64,000 nt of DNA. Source: Rhodovulum kholense (lineage in GTDB: Bacteria; Pseudomonadota; Alphaproteobacteria; Rhodobacterales; Rhodobacteraceae). Positions 14,546 through 23,288 of this stretch are shown piece after piece (within the stretch, counting starts at the first letter, position 1; each line of letters begins with the position of its first letter). The stretch covers positions 1-64,000 of the forward strand of contig NZ_QAYC01000012.1 in NCBI RefSeq assembly GCF_003053725.1, in the 5' to 3' direction. The notes under the pieces are model-generated. The model made no database searches and was not told where the DNA came from. It saw nothing but the letters and a program-made list of their open reading frames with translations. The position numbers and the translations under genes are program-made.

Positions 14546-16294
14546 TCAACCCGCCCGCGCGGCGTCCTCCAGCCGAAGCTGAACCGACTGCCGGCCGTTC
14601 CAGACATTGACCTCGAGCCGCCCCGCCAGATGCACGCGGGCGCCGCCATGGCCTTCGAGAAACGGGCCGAGCGGACCGTCGAAGGCTCCGAAGGCAATGG
14701 CGTCGATGCGGGCGCCCAGCCCGTCGCCGAAGCTGATCTTCAGATGCGACTCGCCCACGCGGCGGACATGCTGGATGGCGCAGTCGGCAAAGGCGAAGCG
14801 GGGGGCAGGGGCCCCGGCTCCGAAGGGGCCCGCGCGCTCGATCTCGTCGATCAGCTCGACCGTGGCGGCGCCCGGCATCAGCAAGGCGTCAAGCCGCAGG
14901 TCGGCCGGTCCCATCGTTCCCGCGCCCTGCCGGGCCAGAAGCTCGCCAAGCCGCGCCATGGCGGGCTCCAGCCGGTCGCGGGCGACCGTCAGCCCCGCCG
15001 CCATCCGGTGGCCGCCGCCCTTGACGAGCAGCCCCTCGCCAGCAAGCCGGTGGATCGCGGCGCCCAGATCGACGCCGGAAACCGACCGGCCTGACCCCTT
15101 GCCCTCGTCGCCCTCGAAGCCGATCACCACGGCGGGGCGGTTGGTGGCCTCTTTCAGGCGGCTCGCGACGATGCCGACGACGCCCGGATGCCAGCCCTCG
15201 CCCGCCGCCCAGACCAGAGGGCCCTCGGTGCCGCGCGCCTCGGCCTGGTCGAGCGCTGCGGCCCGCACCGCGGCCTCGATCTCGCGCCGCTCGGTGTTGA
15301 GCTGGTCGAGCCGTTCGGCCAGCGCTGCGGCCTCGTCGGGGTCGGACGTCGCCAGCAGCCGGGCGCCCAGATCGGCCTGACCGATCCGGCCGCCGGCATT
15401 GACCCGGGGGCCGAGCAGGAAGCCCAGATGATAGGGCGTGGGGGCGCTGTTCATCCGCGCCACGTCGGCCAGCGCCACCAGACCGGGGCGCTGGCGCCGT
15501 GCCATGATCTTCAACCCCTGGCGCACCAGCGCGCGGTTGACCCCGGTCAGCGGCGCGACGTCGGCCACGGTGGCCAGCGCCACCAGATCCAGCGATTGCA
15601 GCAGGTCGGGGCCGCGCAGCCCACGCTCGCGCATCTGCCGGTTCACCTCGACCAGCAGCAGGAACACGACGCCCGCGGCGCAAAGATGGCCAAGGCTGCC
15701 ATCCTCGTCCTGCCGGTTGGGGTTCACCACGGCCAGCGCGGGCGGCAGCGTCTCGGCGCCGAGGTGATGATCCAGCACCACGACATCGGTGCCGCTGGCC
15801 GCGGCGATGGGCTCGTGGCTGAGCGTGCCACAATCGACGCAGACGATCAGATCGTGATCGCGCGCCAGCGCCTGCATCGCCGGCACGTTGGGGCCATAGC
15901 CTTCGTCGATCCGGTCGGGGATATACAGCGTGGCGCCGTGGCCCATCGCGCGCAGCCAGGTCAGCAGCAGCGCGGCCGAGGCGCCGCCATCGACGTCGTA
16001 ATCGGCAAAGACCGCGATCCTCTGGCGCCCGATCAGCGCCTCCAGCAGCCGCCCGGCGGCCCGGCCCATGTCGCGCAGCGACAGCGGGTCGGGCAGCAGA
16101 TCCTTGAGGGTCGGGTCGAGGAAGGCGGGCACCGCCTCGGGCGCCACCCCGCGCCGGGCCAGCACGGCCGCGACGGCGGGGGGCAGCAAGGCGGTCTGCG
16201 CCAGAGCCTCGGCCTGGCGCGCCTCTTCCTCCGACGGGCCGACCCAGCGCCGCCCGGTGGCCGATGTCTCGACCCCCAGATACGCGCGCGTCAT
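14546..16294 (-). CDS. recJ: Single-strand-specific exonuclease RecJ
   Basis: A 582-residue DHH-family 5'-3' exonuclease used in RecF recombination, mismatch repair and base-excision repair. The DHH motifs are all visible: FADYDVDG (Asp98, 100, 102), VDCGT (about 154), LDHH (about 175), and further down a DHHA1 domain with the GGG(H)RMAAGL stretch. The C-terminal OB-like part closes the protein. It lies 3 bp after glpX, so it is co-transcribed with it, an order I recall as common in Rhodobacteraceae. A tRNA-Glu gene and the prophage follow. Confidence 0.95.
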   Translation of the reverse strand: MTRAYLGVETSATGRRWVGPSEEEARQAEALAQTALLPPAVAAVLARRGVAPEAVPAFLDPTLKDLLPDPLSLRDMGRAAGRLLEALIGRQRIAVFADYDVDGGASAALLLTWLRAMGHGATLYIPDRIDEGYGPNVPAMQALARDHDLIVCVDCGTLSHEPIAAASGTDVVVLDHHLGAETLPPALAVVNPNRQDEDGSLGHLCAAGVVFLLLVEVNRQMRERGLRGPDLLQSLDLVALATVADVAPLTGVNRALVRQGLKIMARRQRPGLVALADVARMNSAPTPYHLGFLLGPRVNAGGRIGQADLGARLLATSDPDEAAALAERLDQLNTERREIEAAVRAAALDQAEARGTEGPLVWAAGEGWHPGVVGIVASRLKEATNRPAVVIGFEGDEGKGSGRSVSGVDLGAAIHRLAGEGLLVKGGGHRMAAGLTVARDRLEPAMARLGELLARQGAGTMGPADLRLDALLMPGAATVELIDEIERAGPFGAGAPAPRFAFADCAIQHVRRVGESHLKISFGDGLGARIDAIAFGAFDGPLGPFLEGHGGARVHLAGRLEVNVWNGRQSVQLRLEDAARAG

Positions 16295-16297
16295 GCC

Positions 16298-17269
16298 TTA
16301 CTTGGTGGGGTTGCGGTAGAACATCCGCCGCACCGACCCGGTCTTCGACCGCATCAGCAGGGTTTCGGAGGTCAGATACCCCACCTCGCGCTTGATCCCC
16401 GGCAGAAGCGAGCCGTCGGTGACGCCGGTCGCGGCGAAGATCACATCGGCCTGCACCAGGTCGTCGCGGGCATAGATCCGGTCCAGATCGGTGATCCCGG
16501 CCTTGGCCGCGCGGCCACGTTCGTCGTCGTTGCGGAACAAGAGCTTGCCCCACATCTGCCCGCCCATGCATTTCAGCGCGGCGGCGGCCAGCACGCCCTC
16601 GGGGGCGCCGCCCGAGCCCATGTACATGTCAATGCCGGTGCGGCCGCGATCGGCGCAATGCATGATGCCGGCGACGTCGCCGTCGGTGATCAGCCGGATC
16701 GCCGCGCCGGTCGAGCGGACCTCGGCGATCAGGTCCTCATGGCGCGGCCGTTCGAGGATGCAGACGGTAATGTCGTTGGTCCGGCCGCCCTTGGCGTCGG
16801 CAAGCACCTTGACCCGCTCGGTCGGGGACATGTCGAGCGAGACCAGATCCTCGGGAAAGCCCGGCCCGATGGCCAGCTTTTCCATGTAGACGTCGGGGGC
16901 ATGCAGCATGGTGCCACGCGGGCCCATGGCGATCACTGCCAGCGCGTTCGGCATGTCCTTGGCGGTCAGCGTGGTGCCTTCCAGCGGATCGAGCGCGATG
17001 TCGACCGCCGGACCTTCGCCGGTGCCGACCTCTTCGCCGATGAAGAGCATGGGGGCCTCGTCGCGCTCGCCTTCGCCGATGACCACGACGCCCTTGATGT
17101 CGAGTTCGTTCAGACGCCGGCGCATCGCGTCCACCGCCGCCTGGTCGGCCGCCTTCTCGTCGCCGTGGCCGATCAGCTTGGCCGAGGCCATGGCCGCCGC
17201 TTCGGAGACCCGAGCCAGCCCGAGGGACAGCATCCGGTCGTTGAAATCGACAGGGGGGTTCTTGGTCAT
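16298..17269 (-). CDS. glpX: Class II fructose-1,6-bisphosphatase GlpX
   Basis: A 323-residue GlpX phosphatase that converts fructose-1,6-bisphosphate to fructose-6-phosphate in gluconeogenesis and, in autotrophs, in the Calvin cycle. Typical motifs: VVVIGEGERDEAPML near residue 55, DPLEGTTLTA (about 87), and YMGSGGAPEGVLAAAALKC (about 185). ATG at 17269 gives the normal family length; in-frame sequence further up is not protein-like. It is separate from the cbb operon at 46.6-51.6 kb, so it is probably the constitutive enzyme. A 149-bp gap divides it from the divergent SRAP gene. Confidence 0.95.
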   Translation of the reverse strand: MTKNPPVDFNDRMLSLGLARVSEAAAMASAKLIGHGDEKAADQAAVDAMRRRLNELDIKGVVVIGEGERDEAPMLFIGEEVGTGEGPAVDIALDPLEGTTLTAKDMPNALAVIAMGPRGTMLHAPDVYMEKLAIGPGFPEDLVSLDMSPTERVKVLADAKGGRTNDITVCILERPRHEDLIAEVRSTGAAIRLITDGDVAGIMHCADRGRTGIDMYMGSGGAPEGVLAAAALKCMGGQMWGKLLFRNDDERGRAAKAGITDLDRIYARDDLVQADVIFAATGVTDGSLLPGIKREVGYLTSETLLMRSKTGSVRRMFYRNPTK

Positions 17270-17418
17270 GGGAATGCCTTTTGGGACAGGAAATTTCTGT
17301 TGCGCCCATCTAGCCCCCCGCTCCCTGCAAGGGCAAGGGGGCGCGCCGACGCGGTCGGCTGGGTTGCGCCGGGCGCGCGGCCGTTGACAGCCAGCCCGCG
17401 TCGCGCCTTCCATGGCGC

Positions 17419-18084
17419 ATGTGCGGACGCTTCGCGATCACGATGCCGACAGAGGCGATGGCCGAGCTCTTCGGGGCGGTGCCCGGCAACGATCTGCCCG
17501 GCGGACCCGACTACAACATCTGCCCCACCGACACGGTGGCCGCCGTGACCTCGGCCGAGGGGCTTCGGCGGCTGCGCCCGATGCGCTGGGGGTTCCTGCC
17601 GCACTGGTACAAGACCCCGGCCGACGGGCCGCTTCTGATCAACGCCCGCGCCGATACCGTGGCGCATAAGCCCGCCTTTGCTGCCGCCGCGCGCCAGCGG
17701 CGCTGTCTGATCCCGGCTTCGGGCTTCTACGAATGGCAGAAAGGTCCGCAGGACGCGCGGCTGCCCTGGTACATCGCCCGCAGCGACGGCGCGCCCCTTG
17801 CTTTCGCCGCGATCTGGCAGGATTGGGAGCGTGACGGCCGCAGCCTGACGACCTGCGCCATCGTCACCACCGAGGCCAACCGGGCGATGCAGCCGGTCCA
17901 TCACCGGATGCCTGTGATCCTCGACCCCGACGACTGGCCCCTCTGGCTGGGCGAGGCGGGGCATGGCGCGGCGGCGCTGATGCGCCCGGCCAGGGACGGG
18001 GTGTTGTCGCTGCACCGGGTCGGGACGGCGGTGAACTCGAACCGCGCCGAAGGCCCCGAACTGATCGAACCGCTCGAGACGTGA
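17419..18084 (+). CDS. yedK: SRAP-family abasic-site protein (YedK/HMCES)
   Basis: A 221-residue SOS-response-associated protein. Cys2, exposed after removal of Met (MCGRF), forms a stable thiazolidine crosslink with abasic sites in single-stranded DNA and so protects them. The other active-site residues are present: Asn75 (LINARADT), Glu105 (GFYEW) and His161 (VHHRMP). The family is strongly conserved. The stop is 4 bp from the convergent stop of the STAND NTPase gene, so the two transcription units meet tail to tail with no room for a terminator. Confidence 0.95.
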   Translation: MCGRFAITMPTEAMAELFGAVPGNDLPGGPDYNICPTDTVAAVTSAEGLRRLRPMRWGFLPHWYKTPADGPLLINARADTVAHKPAFAAAARQRRCLIPASGFYEWQKGPQDARLPWYIARSDGAPLAFAAIWQDWERDGRSLTTCAIVTTEANRAMQPVHHRMPVILDPDDWPLWLGEAGHGAAALMRPARDGVLSLHRVGTAVNSNRAEGPELIEPLET

Positions 18085-18088
18085 TGCC

Positions 18089-21000
18089 TCAGCCGGTCTC
18101 GCCGGGCCAGGTCCAGCGGCGGTCCATCTCGTCGAAAAGCGCCTTGAGGGCCTTCAGCTGGGGCGCCGGTCCGCGCGCGGCCATCTCGGTGACCAGTTGC
18201 GGCAGCAGACCGCAAAGGTCGGTATAGCGGATCAGCTCAAGCGCGCGGTCGTGGCGGTCGAATTCGCTGGTGCGGGGCGCGACCAGTTCCTCCAGAGACC
18301 GCGCGGCCCGCTTGGGCCAGACCGGGACGGCCACGGCCACCGGCTCGAAGCAAGTGGCGGCCCGGGTGCGGGGCAGCCGGTTCAGAAGCGCGGCGGCCAC
18401 GGCGCGGTGCAGTTCGGGCGTCTGGCCGCGTGCGATCAGACGCAGCACGGGGGCGGGGACAGGCCCGTCCAGCCGGACCAGCGCCCGGATCTCGGTATCG
18501 CCCGGCGCGAAGGCCGCGCCCGCGAAGATGCGCTCGGCCTCGGTCTTGACCCGGCCGGGATCGGCGGCCAGCGCCTCGGCCAGGGCTGCGAAATCGGGCT
18601 TGCCGGGATGGCCCTCGACCAGCCCGCTGACAAGCCGCGGGACGTCGCTGGGCCGGGCGAGCCAGTCCAGCAGATCGCGTGCCAGAAGCGGCAGATGCGC
18701 AGGCACCGCGAAAAAGCTCTTGTCGGTCCGCGTCGCGGCCCGCAGCACGGCGCGCCCCAGCGTCGAGCCGGTCAGCCGCCGCACCAGCCGCAGCCCGGAG
18801 GGCGATTGCAGCATCGGAGATGTCTCGACTTCGGGCAGGCCAGGCGGCCGGTCCTGGCAAAGCGCGTCGAAATCGTAGAACGCTGCGCCAAGATCCACGC
18901 CCTCGGCGGCGATAAGCTTGGCATCCACCTCGCCCGAGGCGATCAGGCCGAACGGTCCGATCTCGCGCCAGCCGGAGGGCGGCGGCACGATCATCCCGGC
19001 CAGCGTCAATCGCCACAGCCAGTGATCCTGCCAGGGCGTCTCGACCGGCAGCGGCCGGGTCAGGTCGGGCCATTGCCCGATCCGCGACAGCGCGTCCCAG
19101 CCTAGAGTCGAGGCTCGCTCGAGCTCGAGATCGTCAAAGGCGGTTTCCATCGAAGCCTGAAGACGACGGTCGTTCAGTACCGTTCCCCCGTCGCTGTTTG
19201 GTCCGATCCATGTGGCAAGCAGAGGCGGGCCAAGCTCGGTAACTGTATCTCCACTCTGTTGTCCGGATGCCAGCGTCTGTTCCGGCATGAGCTGCCGGTC
19301 GAGTACCAACTTCTTGCGTGTGGCTCTTTCGGACGCTGTGGCGCGGGCGCCGGTCTGGCGCATGCTGCGCAGGTCCTCGGCCTCGCGGGCCTCGCGGGCC
19401 AGATCGGGGGGCAGCGCGTCGATTTCGGCGCGCGACAGGGCGCCCGCCCGGGGGGCGAAATGCTTCAGCAGGGCGCGGACCGACAGGCGCATCACCTCGA
19501 GATCCTCGCCCGCCAGCGACAGCACCGCGCCCGCGCGCTCGGGATGGGCGCGCAGCCAGTCGGTATCGCCCTTCAACGCCTGCAGATAGGCGGCCTCGTC
19601 GGGCAGGCCGTCGGCCTCATGGCGGGCGATGGCCGCGTCCAGCACCCGCAGATGGGCGGGCTCGGGCCGGGTCAGCATCATCGGCAGCATCACCCGGCGC
19701 ACGTCGCGGCGGTGGCGAATGCGGGTACCGCCCGGTTCGGTGCTGACCAGCCAGACCTGTTCGCCCAGTGCCTTGAAGGCGGCGGCTGCGTGGCCCGGCG
19801 GGCTCAGGTCGACCCCGACCGCGGGCGCGATCACCCCGGCCAGCAGCGGCTCGGTCACCTCGCGCAGCAAAAGCCCCGGATGGGCCAGCGCCTTGATCGC
19901 GTCGCGGTCAAGCCCCTCGGGCAGGCCGCGCACCCTGAGCCGGTCGAGAAACCGGCTGTAAAGCGTCCGCAGGACGGTTTCGGCCGGCATCCCGGCCAGA
20001 CCCTCGCGCCCGAGATCGTCGATCACCCGGGCGCGGTCCTTCGCAGCCAGCCCGTCCAGATGGCGCCCGGTCAGCAACAGGTGCAGCGGATGCCCGCCCA
20101 CCGCCGCGACCAGCGCCGCCCGGGCCGGTTCGGGCAGCTCGGGGCAGCGCAGCGCCAGAAGCTCGCGCGCGTCCTCGGCCGCAAGCGCGGCCAGATCCAG
20201 CCAGGCATCGAACCAGAGCGCGCGCAGGCGATCGTCGACCGGTGGTGCGGTGCGCCCCGAGGCGATGGCCGTGATCGCGCCCGGGCCTTCGGGGGCCAGC
20301 ATCGCCAGCCGGTCGAGCCAGGCCAGCAGCCGGTAGAACAGCGTGAAGGTCGGGCTTTCGGCAAAGGCGTCGCGCATGTCCTGCGCGGTGATTTCCTCGA
20401 TGGTGTCCAGCACCACGGCGAAGGGCCGGGGCCCGGCCTCGGTCAGGATCGCGCGGGCATCTTCCAGCAGCAGGTCGGCTGCGCTGATAGTAGCCTCGCC
20501 GGTCATCGACTGGCGTTCCAGCGCGCGGGCGCTGCGGGCGGCCGAAAGCGGCCCGTCCAGCTCGGGCGCCTGCATGCCGATCTGGCGAGTGACCTCCTCG
20601 GTCCAGGCGACCGGGCCGCCATGGGCCAGCGTCGTCTGGTCGAAATCGAAGCTTATGACCCAGCGCGGCGGCACCAGCCCGCCAAGCCGGGGCGTCAGAT
20701 CGGCCAGAAAGGCCGATTTTCCCATCCCGGGCGAGCCGGTGATCAGCATCACCCGCGCGAGCCGTCCCGGATCGCCCGCCAGCGTTTCGGCCGGGGCCGG
20801 GGCCGTGCCGCCGGTCATGAAGGCCAGCGCCGCCGTCCGTTCCGCGCCGCGCCCGGACAGCGCGCGCGGCAGCACCAGCTTGCGTCGCGCCGCCTCGGCC
20901 AGCTCGACCGAGCGTCTATAAAGCTCCATTTCGAAGGCGCGCACGGCCGCGCGGCGGTCGGCCGGGACCAGCGCCTGGGCCAGGATCGCTGCGCTGATCG

Positions 21001-21370
21001 CGGCGCGCAGCCGGGGCTGGCGGTCGTCGCCCTCGGGGCAAAGCGCGTCGGCATCGAGCGGCCCGGTGCCGGTCAGGCAGGCCCTCAGCGCGCGGCCGAA
21101 GGCGTCGTCCTTCAGCGGCGGGCGCTTGCGCCAGAGGCGGGCCAGCAGGTCGGGCTGGCGGACCAGCGCCTTCAGGGTCTGGGTGCGCTCGGCGGTGTGC
21201 ATGGTCCAGAGGATGTCCCCGCCGCGCACCACCTCGTGGCACAGGGCCGCCAGCTGGCCCAGCGCCTCGGCCCGGCTGGCAGCGTCGGTCGCGGCATAAA
21301 GAAACCGCGCCGGGGCGAAGGGCCCGGACAGCGCGGCATGGGCGATGGCACGGCGGACGGGATCCGTCAT
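18089..21370 (-). CDS. STAND-type NTPase, third gene of a protease/NTPase conflict cassette
   Basis: A 1093-residue protein. The first 190 residues are helical, of unknown type. A P-loop follows with Walker A LITGSPGMGKSAFL (about 210-222) and Walker B PFAVVLDTIEE (about 316-326), then a winged-helix/helical region and a long helical C-terminal part without clear short repeats. This order is that of STAND (AP-ATPase/NACHT-like) signalling NTPases, in which a C-terminal sensor region controls oligomerisation. The start overlaps the stop of the EAD1/trypsin gene by 4 bp (ATGA), so they act together. What it senses is unknown. Paralogous families of this type are found in bacterial conflict loci. 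Confidence 0.8.
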   Translation of the reverse strand: MTDPVRRAIAHAALSGPFAPARFLYAATDAASRAEALGQLAALCHEVVRGGDILWTMHTAERTQTLKALVRQPDLLARLWRKRPPLKDDAFGRALRACLTGTGPLDADALCPEGDDRQPRLRAAISAAILAQALVPADRRAAVRAFEMELYRRSVELAEAARRKLVLPRALSGRGAERTAALAFMTGGTAPAPAETLAGDPGRLARVMLITGSPGMGKSAFLADLTPRLGGLVPPRWVISFDFDQTTLAHGGPVAWTEEVTRQIGMQAPELDGPLSAARSARALERQSMTGEATISAADLLLEDARAILTEAGPRPFAVVLDTIEEITAQDMRDAFAESPTFTLFYRLLAWLDRLAMLAPEGPGAITAIASGRTAPPVDDRLRALWFDAWLDLAALAAEDARELLALRCPELPEPARAALVAAVGGHPLHLLLTGRHLDGLAAKDRARVIDDLGREGLAGMPAETVLRTLYSRFLDRLRVRGLPEGLDRDAIKALAHPGLLLREVTEPLLAGVIAPAVGVDLSPPGHAAAAFKALGEQVWLVSTEPGGTRIRHRRDVRRVMLPMMLTRPEPAHLRVLDAAIARHEADGLPDEAAYLQALKGDTDWLRAHPERAGAVLSLAGEDLEVMRLSVRALLKHFAPRAGALSRAEIDALPPDLAREAREAEDLRSMRQTGARATASERATRKKLVLDRQLMPEQTLASGQQSGDTVTELGPPLLATWIGPNSDGGTVLNDRRLQASMETAFDDLELERASTLGWDALSRIGQWPDLTRPLPVETPWQDHWLWRLTLAGMIVPPPSGWREIGPFGLIASGEVDAKLIAAEGVDLGAAFYDFDALCQDRPPGLPEVETSPMLQSPSGLRLVRRLTGSTLGRAVLRAATRTDKSFFAVPAHLPLLARDLLDWLARPSDVPRLVSGLVEGHPGKPDFAALAEALAADPGRVKTEAERIFAGAAFAPGDTEIRALVRLDGPVPAPVLRLIARGQTPELHRAVAAALLNRLPRTRAATCFEPVAVAVPVWPKRAARSLEELVAPRTSEFDRHDRALELIRYTDLCGLLPQLVTEMAARGPAPQLKALKALFDEMDRRWTWPGETG

Positions 21371-23283
21371 GGCGCGCCGCCCGCGCCCAGAAACGCCTTT
21401 TGCGCATGGCGGGTCAGCAATCGCGCCAGCGCCTCGGTCGGGCAGCCGGGCGGCGCCGTGTCATCCCCGGTTGCCAGGCCGGACCGGGCCAGGTCGCGCA
21501 AGAGCGCGGCGAGGCGCGGCGGGAATTCGTCGGGCGGCATGTCGCGGGTCAGAAAGCCCTCGATCCAGGCCTTCAGCTCGGCCGGGCCGGGCGGCGCGGT
21601 CAGATATTCGACCAGCGTCGCGTCCTGCAGATCGCCCAGCCCCTCCAGCCGCTTGGGCAGCCCGGCCAGCACGATCCGCAGCCGCGGCTCGCTGACCGCG
21701 CGGCGGTAAAGCGCGACCAGATAGCTTGATGCGCCCCATTGGGTGCCGATCGGGTCGGCGTCGATATCGTCGATCATCAGCCAGACCGTCTTGCCCGGTG
21801 CGGCCGCCAGCAAAGCCTGCACCGTGCGGTCGACCAGCACCCCGGTCGCGTCGGCGTCGAGCGTGGTCTCGCCCGAGGCGCCGGGCAGGTCGACCCGGGC
21901 CTCTGGCCCCATCAGCCCGACGATCCGGCGCGCGGTGACGAAGGGGTCCGGGTCGATCTGCGAGGTCTCGATCAGCAGGACATGATGGCGGTCAGGCGGC
22001 AGGCAGGCGGACAGCACCCGGTGGGTGAAGCTGCGCCCGATCCGGGGCCGCCGCGCGCCGGTCTCGTCGGGGGCGGTCAGCACCGCGATGATGCGCGCCC
22101 GCCCGTCGATCGCGCGGTGAATGTGCTCCTGCAGCTGGGTCCGCCCCAGGATCGGAAGTGCGCGTCCCGGGCTCCAGTACAGCCGGGGCGGAACCCGGGC
22201 CAGTTCCGACGCCAGCGCCGCCCCGGCATCGCGTGCGATCAGCGCCAGCGGGATTGCCCGGTTCACCCGGTCGCCGCCCTGCGCGCCCGCCTCGAACCCG
22301 GCATCGTGCATCGCCACCGGCCGCTTGTCGCCGTCCAGCACCAGCCCGCCCGACGATCCGTGCAGCGCGTTCATCAGGTAATGGATGCGGGGCGGCAGCG
22401 GGTCGGCGTCGATCGCCAGTCCCTGCGGTGCGGGCGCGCGGACATTGCCCACCACCTTCATCGGCTGGCCGCGCGGAAACTGCCAGAGCTCGAGGCCGAC
22501 GCCCACCGCGGGCGGTGCGGGGGCGGCGGCGATGTCGTAATGGCCGCGGGCATGGCCCGGCCGCCCGTCGAGCCGCAGGATCGCATAGTCGAGATGGTCC
22601 GCCAGCGCGGCGGCGGTTTCGGCGCTGGCGCCCGGCACGCTGGGGCTGGCGGCGAAAAGCCAGTCGGGACTGCCCCGGATCTCGACCGGCGGCACCAGTT
22701 CGCGCTGACCCATGTGATAGTCGAACCGGACCAGCGGGGCCGCGTCCGGCTTCGGCGTCCCGGCGACCGGATCGAGCAGCCCGGCCACGACATGGTGGTT
22801 GGTCAGCACCAGATGCGGCCCGATCAGAAAGCCCGATCCCAGCTCTTCGGCAATGGTTTTGCCGGGCGCGTTCGGGTCGGGCTTTTCGCAGAGGATCAGG
22901 CAGCAGCGCCGCAGCGCGTTCATGGTGCCGGTCGTGACATCCAGCGCGGCCGCGAAATGCTGGCTGGCATTGGCGATGCTCTGCAGCTCGGGCCGGGCGT
23001 CCTCGTTGACCCCGGCCGAAAGGTCGGCGAATTTCTGGAACACGAATTCGACCAGCCAGCCATCGGCATTGGCCCGCTCCATCGCCGCGGCGAAATCCAT
23101 CCGGTCGCGTTCGGCCCCGGCGGGCAGCGGGTCGATCTGGTTGCGGGTCTCGGCCAGTTCCATGAAGCTCGGGGCCCGGTGCCGGACACCGATCTCGTCG
23201 AAGGCGGTCTCGAACACGCTGCGCGAGACCCGCAGGCCCCGCGCAAGGCGCATGATCGCCGCCGTCGGAATGGCGTCGGGCAT
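21367..23283 (-). CDS. EAD1-like / trypsin-like protease / inactive-STAND-like protein
   Basis: A 638-residue protein in three parts. Residues 1-95 look like an effector-associated death-like adaptor (EAD1) domain (AAAMERANADGWLVEFVFQK). Residues 120-350 are a trypsin-like protease with the triad His164 (LTNHHVV), Asp232 (LDYAIL) and Ser311 (HGSSGG). Residues 375-638 resemble the degenerate iSTAND domain: GRTQLQEHIHRA, then RIGRSFTH where a Walker A would be, and WLMIDDID in place of Walker B. Adaptor, protease and iSTAND in one chain match the ternary conflict systems described by Aravind and co-workers. It starts 6 bp after the subtilase-trypsin stop and overlaps the STAND gene. Confidence 0.78.
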   Translation of the reverse strand: MPDAIPTAAIMRLARGLRVSRSVFETAFDEIGVRHRAPSFMELAETRNQIDPLPAGAERDRMDFAAAMERANADGWLVEFVFQKFADLSAGVNEDARPELQSIANASQHFAAALDVTTGTMNALRRCCLILCEKPDPNAPGKTIAEELGSGFLIGPHLVLTNHHVVAGLLDPVAGTPKPDAAPLVRFDYHMGQRELVPPVEIRGSPDWLFAASPSVPGASAETAAALADHLDYAILRLDGRPGHARGHYDIAAAPAPPAVGVGLELWQFPRGQPMKVVGNVRAPAPQGLAIDADPLPPRIHYLMNALHGSSGGLVLDGDKRPVAMHDAGFEAGAQGGDRVNRAIPLALIARDAGAALASELARVPPRLYWSPGRALPILGRTQLQEHIHRAIDGRARIIAVLTAPDETGARRPRIGRSFTHRVLSACLPPDRHHVLLIETSQIDPDPFVTARRIVGLMGPEARVDLPGASGETTLDADATGVLVDRTVQALLAAAPGKTVWLMIDDIDADPIGTQWGASSYLVALYRRAVSEPRLRIVLAGLPKRLEGLGDLQDATLVEYLTAPPGPAELKAWIEGFLTRDMPPDEFPPRLAALLRDLARSGLATGDDTAPPGCPTEALARLLTRHAQKAFLGAGGAP

Positions 23284-23288
23284 TGCGG

